The notes beneath the pieces are model-generated. The model worked only from the letters and a program-made list of their open reading frames with translations. It searched no databases and was not told the DNA's origin. This document shows positions 16,184 through 23,697 of a stretch of 64,000 nt of DNA, in pieces. Origin of the DNA: Nitrososphaerota archaeon (GTDB taxonomy: Archaea > Thermoproteota > Nitrososphaeria > Nitrososphaerales > Gagatemarchaeaceae); the NCBI GenBank assembly GCA_029785825.1, contig JAFLYY010000001.1, forward strand, positions 899,374-963,373. The letters are read 5' to 3'. The translations under genes were made by a program, and so were the position numbers. Position 1 is the first letter of the stretch. Every line of letters begins with the position of its first letter.

Positions 16184-17425
16184 TTGCCTGAGGCAGGCGA
16201 ACCGGCCGCCGGGGACTCCGAGGACGAAGCCCTGAAGAAGGGGAGGGAGCTGCTTCGGCGCTACGAGACCGGCCCGTGGCCCAGCCACGTGTCTGAGATC
16301 AAGAAGACGAAGTACCCGATAGAGGCTTACGCGCGGGGCCTGGCGAACGGCCAGTCAGAGTGGCACGGCGGCGCCGCGAAAGTCAGGTACGTGTACACAG
16401 GGTTCATCGCCAGGCGGACGAAGGACGGAAAGAGCACGGAACTGCACTTCAGGGTCTATCAGCCCTCCGGCCAGTTCTACACGACGAAGGCGCTCCGGGG
16501 ACTGCTGGACTTCGCCGACGAGTACGGTCTGGGGCTCATAGAGACGACCGGCCAGACGGGCGGGATGATAATCTCGATGAAGCCGGAGCTCGCCGACCCT
16601 GCAGTGGACAAGCTCAGGACGCTGAAGACGGACATAGGGAACACGGGCGACACCTTCAGGGACTTCCCTTCGTGCGTCGGCCCGGCTCTCTGCGAGTACG
16701 CGCTGTATGACTCGCTGGCCGCAAGGGACCACTACATGACGTACCCGCCCATCTACGAGAACCTTGGGAACCAGATGTTCCCTTTCAAGGTGAAGCTCAA
16801 GTTCAGCGCCTGCCCGATGGACTGCTCCAGGGCGGTCCATAGGTCGGACTTCGGGTTCGTGGGGGTCTGGGAGGGCGCCCCTGAAGTCGACCAGACCCTC
16901 CTGAAAACGAAGGCGGAAGGCAAAGAAGTGGACGTCCCTGGCATCGTCCGAGGCTGTCCTTCGAAAGCCATCCAGTGGGACGAAGCGAAGGAGGAGCTTC
17001 GGATAGACGGCGACAGGTGCCAGAAGTCCATGAACTGCATCCGGCGAGCATTCCCCGCCATAGCGCCGGGTAAGAAGAGGAAGGTCGCGCTCCTAGCCGG
17101 CGGCAACTCCAAGGGGAGGTTCGGGCCGAAGATGGCGAAGCCGGTCACCCTCCTCGACGACTACAGGGACGCGAAGGACTTCGTCCTGAAGATCATAGAC
17201 GAATGGGCCGAGACGTCCCCCCACAAAGACAGGATAGGGGACATGCTGACAAAAACCGGGTTCAGCAAGGTCATGGACGGCGCCAAAGACACTCTCCCCG
17301 GGAAGTCGGTCCAGGGGCACGCCGTAGGCCAGACAAGGATCGTCAACAGCGCGGTGCTCAGCGACGACGAGAGGAAGGAGTACGCCGAGTGGGCCGAAGG
17401 GGTGGCCAGGGAGTTCGACGCCTGA
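16184..17425 (+). CDS. dsrA: Dissimilatory sulfite reductase subunit alpha, DsrA
   Basis: A 413-residue DsrA. The siroheme-4Fe4S motif is complete: C164-x5-C170 (CVGPALC) and C210-x3-C214 (CPMDC). The inserted ferredoxin domain has GCPSKAI (C258) and then C279-QK-S282-MN-C285, where canonical DsrA has C-x2-C-x2-C, so one cluster ligand appears replaced by serine. With DsrB it forms the cytoplasmic alpha2beta2 enzyme that interconverts sulfite and sulfide-level sulfur on DsrC. The TTG start follows a leaderless-type promoter. dsrB follows 7 bp after its stop. Direction of catalysis cannot be read from this gene alone. Confidence 0.95.
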   Translation: MPEAGEPAAGDSEDEALKKGRELLRRYETGPWPSHVSEIKKTKYPIEAYARGLANGQSEWHGGAAKVRYVYTGFIARRTKDGKSTELHFRVYQPSGQFYTTKALRGLLDFADEYGLGLIETTGQTGGMIISMKPELADPAVDKLRTLKTDIGNTGDTFRDFPSCVGPALCEYALYDSLAARDHYMTYPPIYENLGNQMFPFKVKLKFSACPMDCSRAVHRSDFGFVGVWEGAPEVDQTLLKTKAEGKEVDVPGIVRGCPSKAIQWDEAKEELRIDGDRCQKSMNCIRRAFPAIAPGKKRKVALLAGGNSKGRFGPKMAKPVTLLDDYRDAKDFVLKIIDEWAETSPHKDRIGDMLTKTGFSKVMDGAKDTLPGKSVQGHAVGQTRIVNSAVLSDDERKEYAEWAEGVAREFDA

Positions 17426-17432
17426 TGGCCGG

Positions 17433-18584
17433 GTGGCAGGATTGAGCAGTCCGTCAGAGAGGATGAAGAAGAGACTCCCCGTCCCCTACACCGACTTTCT
17501 GCCCGAGGAGATACGGCGGAACGTAGGGAAGTGGGCGGACAGGAGATTCCACGGGGAAGGGATAATCGAGCACATATCGAACACAGGCGAGAGCGTCTTC
17601 ACGGTCAAGGTCGGCTCGCCGCCGAACGTCAGGTTCAGCACCCAGACGCTGAGGAAGCTCTCAGACATCGCGGACAAGCATGGGATCGGCGCACTGAGGT
17701 TCACCAGAGCGGGGAACGTGGAGCTGCTCGCCCACAGCCTGGAAGGCGCGCTGGAGATGAAACGGTCCGTGGAGGGGCTCGGGTACTACACCGGAGGGTG
17801 GGGGAACACGCTCTGGTCCATAGGCTCCTGCACCGCTTACCTGACGTGCACCACCGCGGTGGTCGACTCGCCGTCGCTCACCAAGGTGCTGTATGACAGG
17901 CTGACGCCATACTTCACAGGCGAGGCGTCCTTGCCTGCGAAGCTGAGGATCAACGTCGGGGGGTGCCCCACGGGGTGCGGCGGCCTGGTCGCCGACATAG
18001 TGGTGATAGGGCACTACGGAGACGCTCCGTCCTACGACCCCGAGAAGATAAAGAGATGCCTGCCTATGAACGCGGACGCGCTCGACAAGGCCGTGCCGGA
18101 GCTCGTGATGGTCTGCCCCGTCAACGCGATCAGAGCGTACAAGAAACCGGACAACACGGTGGGGATCGACATCATACGGGACAAGTGCATAGCCTGCGGC
18201 AGATGCAGGGACGTCTGCGACCACATCACGTGGGACCAGAGCAAGATAGGGGTGTCTGTGCTTGTCGGGGGGAAGAGCAGCAACACCGGAGACGGCCCTG
18301 CCCTGGCCAGGGTGCTCGTGCCCTGGGTGCCGGCGAGGCCACCGGACTTCAGGGAGGTCGTCGCTGTGGTCCAGAAGCTGATAGACGTGTGGAAGAGCGA
18401 CGCAGGGCCCGGGGAGAGGCTCGCCGACTACGCCCACCGGGTCGGGCTGCAGGCGCTGCAGGAGACCATGCGCGTGCCGATAACAAGATGGAACAAACCG
18501 ACGGCCTTCGGCACCGGCTTCGGGGTGAGACAGTTCTTCCCCTCCTTTGCAGGCACCCCGCCTCGGGAAAGAGGAAGCAGGTGA
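17433..18584 (+). CDS. dsrB: Dissimilatory sulfite reductase subunit beta, DsrB
   Basis: A 383-residue DsrB (start GTG 17433; TTG 17442 is an alternative). Siroheme-region cysteines are C133-x5-C139 (CTAYLTC) and C178-x3-C182 (GGCPTGCGG). Many DsrB proteins instead have a lone first cysteine and a C-C-x3-C pair, so this subunit looks more DsrA-like at the cofactor site. The ferredoxin domain is intact: C228 in VCPVNAI and C252-x2-C255-x2-C258-x3-C262. It partners the DsrA encoded just before it. dsrM follows within 5 bp, so dsrABMK form one operon. Confidence 0.94.
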   Translation: MAGLSSPSERMKKRLPVPYTDFLPEEIRRNVGKWADRRFHGEGIIEHISNTGESVFTVKVGSPPNVRFSTQTLRKLSDIADKHGIGALRFTRAGNVELLAHSLEGALEMKRSVEGLGYYTGGWGNTLWSIGSCTAYLTCTTAVVDSPSLTKVLYDRLTPYFTGEASLPAKLRINVGGCPTGCGGLVADIVVIGHYGDAPSYDPEKIKRCLPMNADALDKAVPELVMVCPVNAIRAYKKPDNTVGIDIIRDKCIACGRCRDVCDHITWDQSKIGVSVLVGGKSSNTGDGPALARVLVPWVPARPPDFREVVAVVQKLIDVWKSDAGPGERLADYAHRVGLQALQETMRVPITRWNKPTAFGTGFGVRQFFPSFAGTPPRERGSR

Positions 18585-18588
18585 GGAG

Positions 18589-19488
18589 ATGGAGGGACAC
18601 GCGTACGCGCTGAAAGGCGCACGTGCCCTCCTCGGGGCGACCGCGGTGGCCGTCCCCGTCCTTCTTGCGGTGCTCTTCGCTTCTGATTCCATCGTCAACG
18701 CCCTCGTCTTCCTCGTGTTCCCTTACGTCGCGGCCTTGCTGTTCGTCGTGGGGCTGGTCTACGACGGCGCGGGCTGGCTCGCCCCAAGGCGGCTCACGGG
18801 CCTCAAGACGGTCGCCATCGTGCCGAACACCTTCAGCCGCGCTGGCACGGCGAAAGACATACTGAAGAGGGTCTTCGGGTTCTACACCCTGCCGAAGATG
18901 GAGGGGGACAGGACCCTGATCGCAGGTTCGGTGATGTTCCACTATGGTATGTGGGCGTGGATCGTCAGCCACCTCGTGCTCGTGCTCGGGATGTACACGC
19001 TCCCGTCTTCGCTCTATGACCCCGTCGGAGACTTCGTGGCGAGGCCGGCGGGGATCCTCGCGCTCCTCGGCGTCCTGGTCCTCACGGGGAGAAGGGTCGC
19101 GACCCCCAAGATGCGGTCGATAAGCTCGGTCGGCGACTACCTGCCTCTGGGCCTGCTGATCCTGATACTCTCGGCTGGACTGACTCAGGTCATGACCGGG
19201 GGGGTGGGGAACATGGACACGGTGGCGGCATGGCTGCTTTCGCTCCTGAGCTTCACCCCCGCCCCGGCCCTGATGACGGGCGTGAGCCCGCTGACGATGC
19301 TGTATGTGGTCCCGTCCTTGATCTTCGTGGCGTCGGTCCCCTTCAGCAAGATGGTGCACATAGTCTCCTACCTCTTCAACCCCACGGTCGCGAAGAGCAG
19401 CTATCGCGTGGGGGAGGTCGGTTTCCCCTTGGCGTCCGGCAAGGCGGGTCGCGGACCCGCACCCGGTGGTGGGCACAACGAGTCATAA
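18589..19488 (+). CDS. dsrM: DsrM-like membrane cytochrome b subunit (NarI family)
   Basis: About 299 residues from ATG 18589, which has GGTGAGGAG just upstream (the frame extends back to 18547 inside dsrB). Hydrophobic segments include LLGATAVAVPVLLAVLF, ALVFLVFPYVAALLFVVGLV, HYGMWAWIVSHLVLVLGMY, PAGILALLGVLVLTG and a C-terminal pair ending FSKMVHIVSYLF. Histidines in HYGMWAWIVSH and FSKMVHI are in the positions that bind heme b in NarI/DsrM proteins. It should exchange electrons between the quinone pool and DsrK. The last 23 bp overlap the DsrK-Rieske gene. Confidence 0.85.
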   Translation: MEGHAYALKGARALLGATAVAVPVLLAVLFASDSIVNALVFLVFPYVAALLFVVGLVYDGAGWLAPRRLTGLKTVAIVPNTFSRAGTAKDILKRVFGFYTLPKMEGDRTLIAGSVMFHYGMWAWIVSHLVLVLGMYTLPSSLYDPVGDFVARPAGILALLGVLVLTGRRVATPKMRSISSVGDYLPLGLLILILSAGLTQVMTGGVGNMDTVAAWLLSLLSFTPAPALMTGVSPLTMLYVVPSLIFVASVPFSKMVHIVSYLFNPTVAKSSYRVGEVGFPLASGKAGRGPAPGGGHNES

Positions 19489-21523
19489 GAACGAGTTCAA
19501 GTTCGGCGACACCTCGGCCGTCGAGCCCATCTGGGCGAAGAAGGAGCTCGTGCAGAAGCTCGGGGAGAGGACGGGGGAGGCGAAGGCGCTCGAAGACCAG
19601 GTCCAGGGGTTCAGGCTCGGCCTGAAGAGAGAGGTCGCGCGGAACAGGAACGTCAAGCTCGCCGTGGAGACGTGCGTCCACTGCGGGGCATGTCTCAACG
19701 CCTGTCCCACCTACATCTCGTCCGGGGACATCCGGAATTCGCCCGTCGGCAGAGCAGACCTGATAAGAAAGGTGGCCAAGGCAGACTCGCTGGCGGGGAG
19801 GGCGCTCGGCGACCTCGCGGGCGGGAAAAAGCTGGACGAGTCGGGCCTGAAAGACGTCGCCACGTACTACTATCAGTGCCTCGAGTGCAGAAGGTGCGGC
19901 GAGATCTGCCCGTTCGGGATAGACCAGGCGGACCTGACGAGGACCGTCAGGTCTGTGCTCCTCGACGTCGGGATAGTCGCAAGGTACCCGGCCACGGTCA
20001 TCGACAACGCGGAGAAGACAGGGAACAACATGGGGCTCCCTCCCCCCGCGCTGAAGGCGACCCTGGATTTCGTCAAAGAGGAGATCGAGGCAGAGAAGGG
20101 GGTCAAGGTCGACGTCAAGGTGGACGAGCCCGCCCAGGTGCTCCTCGTCCCGCCGTCGGCAGACTTCTTCTCCAACCTGGACACGCTGAAGGGATACATC
20201 TACTTCCTGCACTCGACCGGGGTCGACTATACCTTCACGACCGAGCATACCGAGGTCGCGAACTTCGGGCTCTTCATAGACGAGAAGCACCTGAGGATAA
20301 TCGGAGACCATCTGGTCGGCGTAGCCGAGAAGCTGGGGGTCAGCTACGTCGTCGCAGGCGAGTGCGGCCACGGGTGGAGGGCGTTCAAGAACTACGTCAT
20401 CCCGGAGCTCGAGAAGCGCGGGATCGAGGGCCTTCACATCTTCCACCTGGTGATCGCCGCCATGAAGGCGGGCGCGGTGGTGATCGACCCCGAGAAGAAC
20501 GGCGACAGGGCCTACGTCTACCAGGACCCGTGCAACTATGCGAGAGGAGGGGACCTGATCGACGAGCCCAGATACATCCTCAGGTCCGTCGTGAAGAACT
20601 ACCAAGACTCCCCGCACAGCAGAGAGAGGACGTGGTGCTGCGGCGGCGGGGGCGGCCTGCTGACCGACGAGCTGATCCCCCTCAGGCTCGAATACGCCAA
20701 GCTCTGGTACAACGACGCGCTGTCGGTCTCAGGCGCCCACGTGGTGAGGCCGTGCGCCATCTGCAAGGCGCAGCTCAACCACACGCTTCCCCTCCTGAAC
20801 AAGGCACAGGGCCGCAGCGTGACGTATTCCGGGATGATGGACCTGGTCTACACGTCCATCCCCGCCGGGCTCGGCCCGAAGGCCCCGCTCGGGGGCGGCG
20901 CGCAGCCCGGGGGGGCGCTCGAGTCCAGAAGGACGTTCCTGGAGCTGGCGCTGGGGGCCAGCGCGGCCCTCATGGCCGCCGGCGTCGCAGCTGCGGCGCG
21001 CCCGCTCCTGTTCCCTCCCGCGAGCCCCTCGGGGAGCGGAGCCGCAGCGGCCTCCTTTCCGAGGGTGAAGGTCGCCAACGTCTCCGACCTGAGCCTCAAC
21101 GCCCCTCTCGCGTTCAGCTACCCGCTCGGCAACGAGCCCAACATCCTGGTGAAGGTCGGCCAGAGGGCCGCCGGAGGCGTCGGGCCCGACGGGGACATCG
21201 TGGCGTTCAGCGCCATATGCCAGCACCAGGGGTGCCACTGGGGGTACCAGGCGACAGGGACGTCGCCGTCCTGCAGCTCCTCGTTCAAGGCCGCGGGACC
21301 GGTCGGGTACTGCTGCTGCCATGACAGCGTCTATGACCTGGTGAACGGCGGGAAGGTGATCGGGGGCCCTGCTCCGCGCCCCGAGCCCCAGGTGCTCCTT
21401 GAAGTCGATGGGACGACAGGCGACATCTACGCCACGGGGATGGGTCCCCCGGCGATCTTCGGGCACCACACCGGCTCTTCTGACGTCTCCTACGACCTGC
21501 AGGGCGGGACGCCCGTGGCCTAG
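19466..21523 (+). CDS. dsrK: DsrK-Rieske fusion protein
   Basis: A 685-residue fusion in one open frame. Residues 1-465 are DsrK-like: two ferredoxin motifs (C70-x2-C73-x2-C76-x3-C80 and C138-x2-C141-x2-C144-x3-C148), and a heterodisulfide-reductase CCG domain with C300, C356, C391-C392-G and C430-x2-C433 around a possible noncubane cluster. Residues 487-512 hold a twin-arginine-like SRRTFLEL and a hydrophobic helix. Residues 535-660 are a Rieske domain with C585-x-H587-x-G-C590 and C616-x2-H619. Inferred topology is DsrK inside, one anchor helix, Rieske outside. It starts at GTG 19466 overlapping dsrM. DsrK normally works on DsrC disulfide; a fused Rieske centre is unfamiliar to me and may replace the DsrJO side of the complex. 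Confidence 0.9.
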   Translation: MVGTTSHKNEFKFGDTSAVEPIWAKKELVQKLGERTGEAKALEDQVQGFRLGLKREVARNRNVKLAVETCVHCGACLNACPTYISSGDIRNSPVGRADLIRKVAKADSLAGRALGDLAGGKKLDESGLKDVATYYYQCLECRRCGEICPFGIDQADLTRTVRSVLLDVGIVARYPATVIDNAEKTGNNMGLPPPALKATLDFVKEEIEAEKGVKVDVKVDEPAQVLLVPPSADFFSNLDTLKGYIYFLHSTGVDYTFTTEHTEVANFGLFIDEKHLRIIGDHLVGVAEKLGVSYVVAGECGHGWRAFKNYVIPELEKRGIEGLHIFHLVIAAMKAGAVVIDPEKNGDRAYVYQDPCNYARGGDLIDEPRYILRSVVKNYQDSPHSRERTWCCGGGGGLLTDELIPLRLEYAKLWYNDALSVSGAHVVRPCAICKAQLNHTLPLLNKAQGRSVTYSGMMDLVYTSIPAGLGPKAPLGGGAQPGGALESRRTFLELALGASAALMAAGVAAAARPLLFPPASPSGSGAAAASFPRVKVANVSDLSLNAPLAFSYPLGNEPNILVKVGQRAAGGVGPDGDIVAFSAICQHQGCHWGYQATGTSPSCSSSFKAAGPVGYCCCHDSVYDLVNGGKVIGGPAPRPEPQVLLEVDGTTGDIYATGMGPPAIFGHHTGSSDVSYDLQGGTPVA

Positions 21524-21654
21524 GCAGACGGGCAGAACAGACGACGGCTCCGAAGGCGCTCGAGCGCCTGGGCCGGACGCCGGCGAGCATGCAGCCTGCC
21601 AGGACGGGAGCGCCGATGACGGGGCCCGCGGGACTGTCAGGGAGACCAATCAGG

Positions 21655-21689
21655 CTTAAATATTCTATTATCCTAATGTCTTATGCGAG
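21655..21689 (+). promoter_or_regulatory. tusA promoter with CTTATGCGA element
   Basis: TTAAATATT (21656-21664) lies 26-34 bp before the tusA ATG, and CTTATGCGA (21680-21688) fills the space between box and start. The same 9-mer, inverted, occurs at 22888-22896 in the ArsR/apr intergenic region, so both may bind the ArsR protein. Confidence 0.45.
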
Positions 21690-21941
21690 ATGGCCTCGCC
21701 AACGCAGAAACCAGCGCTGTCACTCGACACGAAGGGCCTGCTCTGCCCAGCACCTGTCGTAAAGACGAGCCAGGCAGTCAAGCAGATCAAGGTGGGAGAG
21801 ATACTCGAAGTGCTCGCGACGGACCCCGGGTCGAAGCCGGACCTCAGCGCCTGGGCGAGAATGACGGGGAACGACCTCGTCGACGTGTCTGAAGGGGGGG
21901 ACCCGAAGGTTTACACCTTCCACATCAGGAGGGCGAGGTAG
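21690..21941 (+). CDS. tusA: TusA-family sulfur carrier
   Basis: An 83-residue SirA/TusA fold with the C-P-x-P signature at the first helix (GLLCPAPVVK, C19) and the EILEVLATDPGSKPDLSAWA segment normal for the family. The cysteine carries sulfur as a persulfide between donor proteins and acceptors such as DsrE or DsrC. It is followed 5 bp later by a DsrE2-like gene, the usual pairing. An ATG at 21683 in another frame is a shadow. A leaderless promoter precedes it. Confidence 0.93.
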   Translation: MASPTQKPALSLDTKGLLCPAPVVKTSQAVKQIKVGEILEVLATDPGSKPDLSAWARMTGNDLVDVSEGGDPKVYTFHIRRAR

Positions 21942-21946
21942 CCGGT

Positions 21947-22450
21947 TTGACGCTCGTGACCCCGCAGACCGCCGAAGCCGAGAAGGAGCAGAGGGCCAAC
22001 CACCTGGTCTTGGTGGTCACTAACTACACCCTCGACAAGCTGTACCCGCCGTTCATCCTCGCTACCACTGCGGCAGCCTCTGGCATGGCCGTCGACATGT
22101 ACTTCACGTTCTGGGGCCTCTTGGTCCTGGACAAGCGGAAGAAGAACATCAAGCTGGCACCTGTCGGGAACCCGGCGCTCCCGATGCCGAACATCATGGG
22201 GATGCTCCCGGGGATGACGAGCATGGCCACCAACATGATGAAGGGGAAGATCAAGAAGTACTGGCCGACCATCGCCGAGATGATGCAGCAAGCGAAGGAC
22301 CTGGGCGTGAAGTTCCATGCGTGCTCTCCGACCATGGGCCTCATGGGGATGAAGAGCGACGACCTCAACCCCATTGTGGATGGCGTCTGCGGCGCTTCGA
22401 CGTTCCTCGAGTGGGCTACTTCGCCTCGGACCGTCACCCTATTCATCTAG
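21947..22450 (+). CDS. DsrE2-like protein
   Basis: A 167-residue protein of the DsrE/DsrF-like (DsrE2) group, starting at TTG 21947. LVLVVTNYTLDKLYPPFILA and AVDMYFTFWGLLVLD form the first half; a Met-rich linker (PNIMGMLPGMTSMATNMMKG) is typical of DsrE2; VKFHACSPTM holds the conserved cysteine C126. TusA-DsrE2 pairs handle persulfide in many sulfur oxidisers and some reducers. It is a paralogue of the DsrE-like gene at 11459, sharing HACSPTM and the LTLFI/VTLFI ending but with a longer central loop. Confidence 0.85.
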   Translation: MTLVTPQTAEAEKEQRANHLVLVVTNYTLDKLYPPFILATTAAASGMAVDMYFTFWGLLVLDKRKKNIKLAPVGNPALPMPNIMGMLPGMTSMATNMMKGKIKKYWPTIAEMMQQAKDLGVKFHACSPTMGLMGMKSDDLNPIVDGVCGASTFLEWATSPRTVTLFI

Positions 22451-22492
22451 GCCCGCCTGCGTCTTGTTCCCGATGGCCAGCGTCGGTCGGAG

Positions 22493-22816
22493 CTACGCGA
22501 GGATCCTTGCCTGGTCCGTGGTGGTCTCTTTGACCACTGCGTCGACGAGGTCGTAGGCCTTCAGGACCCTCTTGTCGGTCAGCCGGTAGTAGACGCGCCT
22601 CCCGTCCCTCCTGGGCCTGACGATGCCGAGCCTCCGCAGGAGGGAAAGCTGCTGGGAGACCGTGGACTGGGTCACCCCTGTCTCGTCTACGAGGTCAGAG
22701 ACCGTCTTCTCTCCCCCTCTGAGGCCGTCGAGCATGGCGAGCCGCACTGGGTGCGAGAACGTCTTGCAGAACTCCGCGTGAGCCAGATATACCTCCCAGG
22801 TCCTGCGCCCCCTCAT
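22493..22816 (-). CDS. ArsR-family transcriptional regulator
   Basis: A 107-residue winged-helix protein: CKTFSHPVRLAMLDGLRGGE, VSDLVDETGVTQSTVSQQLS as recognition helix region, and RRDGRRVYYRLTD as the wing. Only one cysteine is present (in FCKTFSHP), so a two-cysteine persulfide switch like SqrR is not evident and the sensed signal is unknown. It is divergent from the apr-sat operon and follows the tusA-dsrE2 pair, so it most likely regulates these. A TATA-like TATTAATAA near 22842-22850 gives a leaderless start. Confidence 0.88.
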   Translation of the reverse strand: MRGRRTWEVYLAHAEFCKTFSHPVRLAMLDGLRGGEKTVSDLVDETGVTQSTVSQQLSLLRRLGIVRPRRDGRRVYYRLTDKRVLKAYDLVDAVVKETTTDQARILA

Positions 22817-22818
22817 CG

Positions 22819-22898
22819 GCCGATGAAAATCGGCGGTCGTTTATTAATAGTTCTCCGCGGACTAGAAGCAATAAATAATTCACATATTCGCATAAGTG
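22819..22898. promoter_or_regulatory. Divergent ArsR/apr control region
   Basis: Contains the ArsR TATA box (about 22842-22850 on minus), the apr-side TATA-like ATAAATAATT (22871-22880), the imperfect 18-bp dyad CACATATTCGCATAAGTG (22881-22898, 7 of 9 positions symmetric) between that box and the predicted start, and a perfect GCCGAT-GAAA-ATCGGC inverted repeat (22819-22834) next to the ArsR start. The dyads are good candidates for ArsR binding. Confidence 0.5.
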
Positions 22899-22903
22899 CG
22901 CCG

Positions 22904-22951
22904 ATGGTGGCGTCGCCGGAGCCGGCCGGGCGGGAGGATGGGATAGTCTGA
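22904..22951 (+). CDS. Putative leaderless 15-codon mini-ORF before the apr operon
   Basis: ATG at 22904 sits 24-33 bp downstream of the TATA-like ATAAATAATT, exactly where leaderless genes start in this window. It encodes MVASPEPAGREDGIV and stops 5 bp before the ATG of the membrane-protein gene. It may be a leader peptide that couples translation, or simply the leader of that gene. Confidence 0.3.
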   Translation: MVASPEPAGREDGIV

Positions 22952-22956
22952 CGTTC

Positions 22957-23697
22957 ATGGGCCTTCCCGTAGCCAACGAGCTCATCGACCTGGGGAGCAT
23001 CGTGGTCTTGGCTGTCGTCGTCGCCGGGGTGCTATACAAGATAAGGGGGGGCGCGATGCACCACTTCGACCGCTGGCAGGTGCTGAAGGCCCCCATGAAC
23101 GTGGTGGAGGCGGCAGCCCCCGCAGGGGCGGGGCTGAGGAGCTTCCCGACCGTCCTGTTCCGGGACGTGTTCGCCGCCAAGGTCCTGGACACGTGCAGCA
23201 GGCTGAAGCGCGCGTCGCACCTCCTCCTCTTCTGGGGCTTCGTGTCCCTCGCCATATCAACCACGCTGGCGTTCATCACGAATCCGACCAACGTGGTCCT
23301 CCCGTTGACGGACCCGGTGAAGCTGTTCGGGAACGCCGGAGGGATACTGATCGTGGCCGGGTTCGTCTTCATGTTCTACGTCAGGTACCGCGAGCAGGCC
23401 CCGATATGGCGCCTGACCCGTTCGGACGTCTTCATGACCACCCTCCTCCTGACAGTCGTGACGGGGTTCGTCACTCAGCAGGCGGTCTACGCCGCCGGCG
23501 GCTCGTTCTGGGTCTCTGACACCTTCTGGTTGCACATGATATTCGTGACGGTCCTGCTCGCGACCGCCCCCTTCACGAAGTTCTTCCACGCCATCTCGAA
23601 GCCCGTCTCGATCCTGCACGACGAGGTCGACGCCAGGCTGGGGAGGGAGCCTGCCATCCCTGTCGCGGGGGCGGGGAGCAAGGAGGAGTCGAAGTAG
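22957..23697 (+). CDS. NarI/DsrM-like membrane protein, AprM/QmoC-type anchor
   Basis: A 246-residue membrane protein with five hydrophobic helices (starting IVVLAVVVAGVLY, SHLLLFWGFVSLAIS, GGILIVAGFVFMFYV, VFMTTLLLTVVTGF, FWLHMIFVTVLLATAPF). Histidines in RASHLLLFW, WLHMIF and KFFHAI suit heme b binding as in the QmoC membrane half and NarI. It overlaps aprB by the TAGTG junction, so it is probably the quinone-linked partner of AprBA, replacing QmoABC, which is not seen here. This role is inferred from position; sequence alone only says NarI-like. The predicted promoter leaves a short leader containing a mini-ORF. Confidence 0.75.
   Translation: MGLPVANELIDLGSIVVLAVVVAGVLYKIRGGAMHHFDRWQVLKAPMNVVEAAAPAGAGLRSFPTVLFRDVFAAKVLDTCSRLKRASHLLLFWGFVSLAISTTLAFITNPTNVVLPLTDPVKLFGNAGGILIVAGFVFMFYVRYREQAPIWRLTRSDVFMTTLLLTVVTGFVTQQAVYAAGGSFWVSDTFWLHMIFVTVLLATAPFTKFFHAISKPVSILHDEVDARLGREPAIPVAGAGSKEESK

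Noticed and set aside
19672-21324. 550-codon plus-strand frame inside the DsrK-Rieske gene
   Set aside because: It is a shifted shadow with Arg/Gly-rich low-complexity sequence; all conserved motifs are in the other frame.
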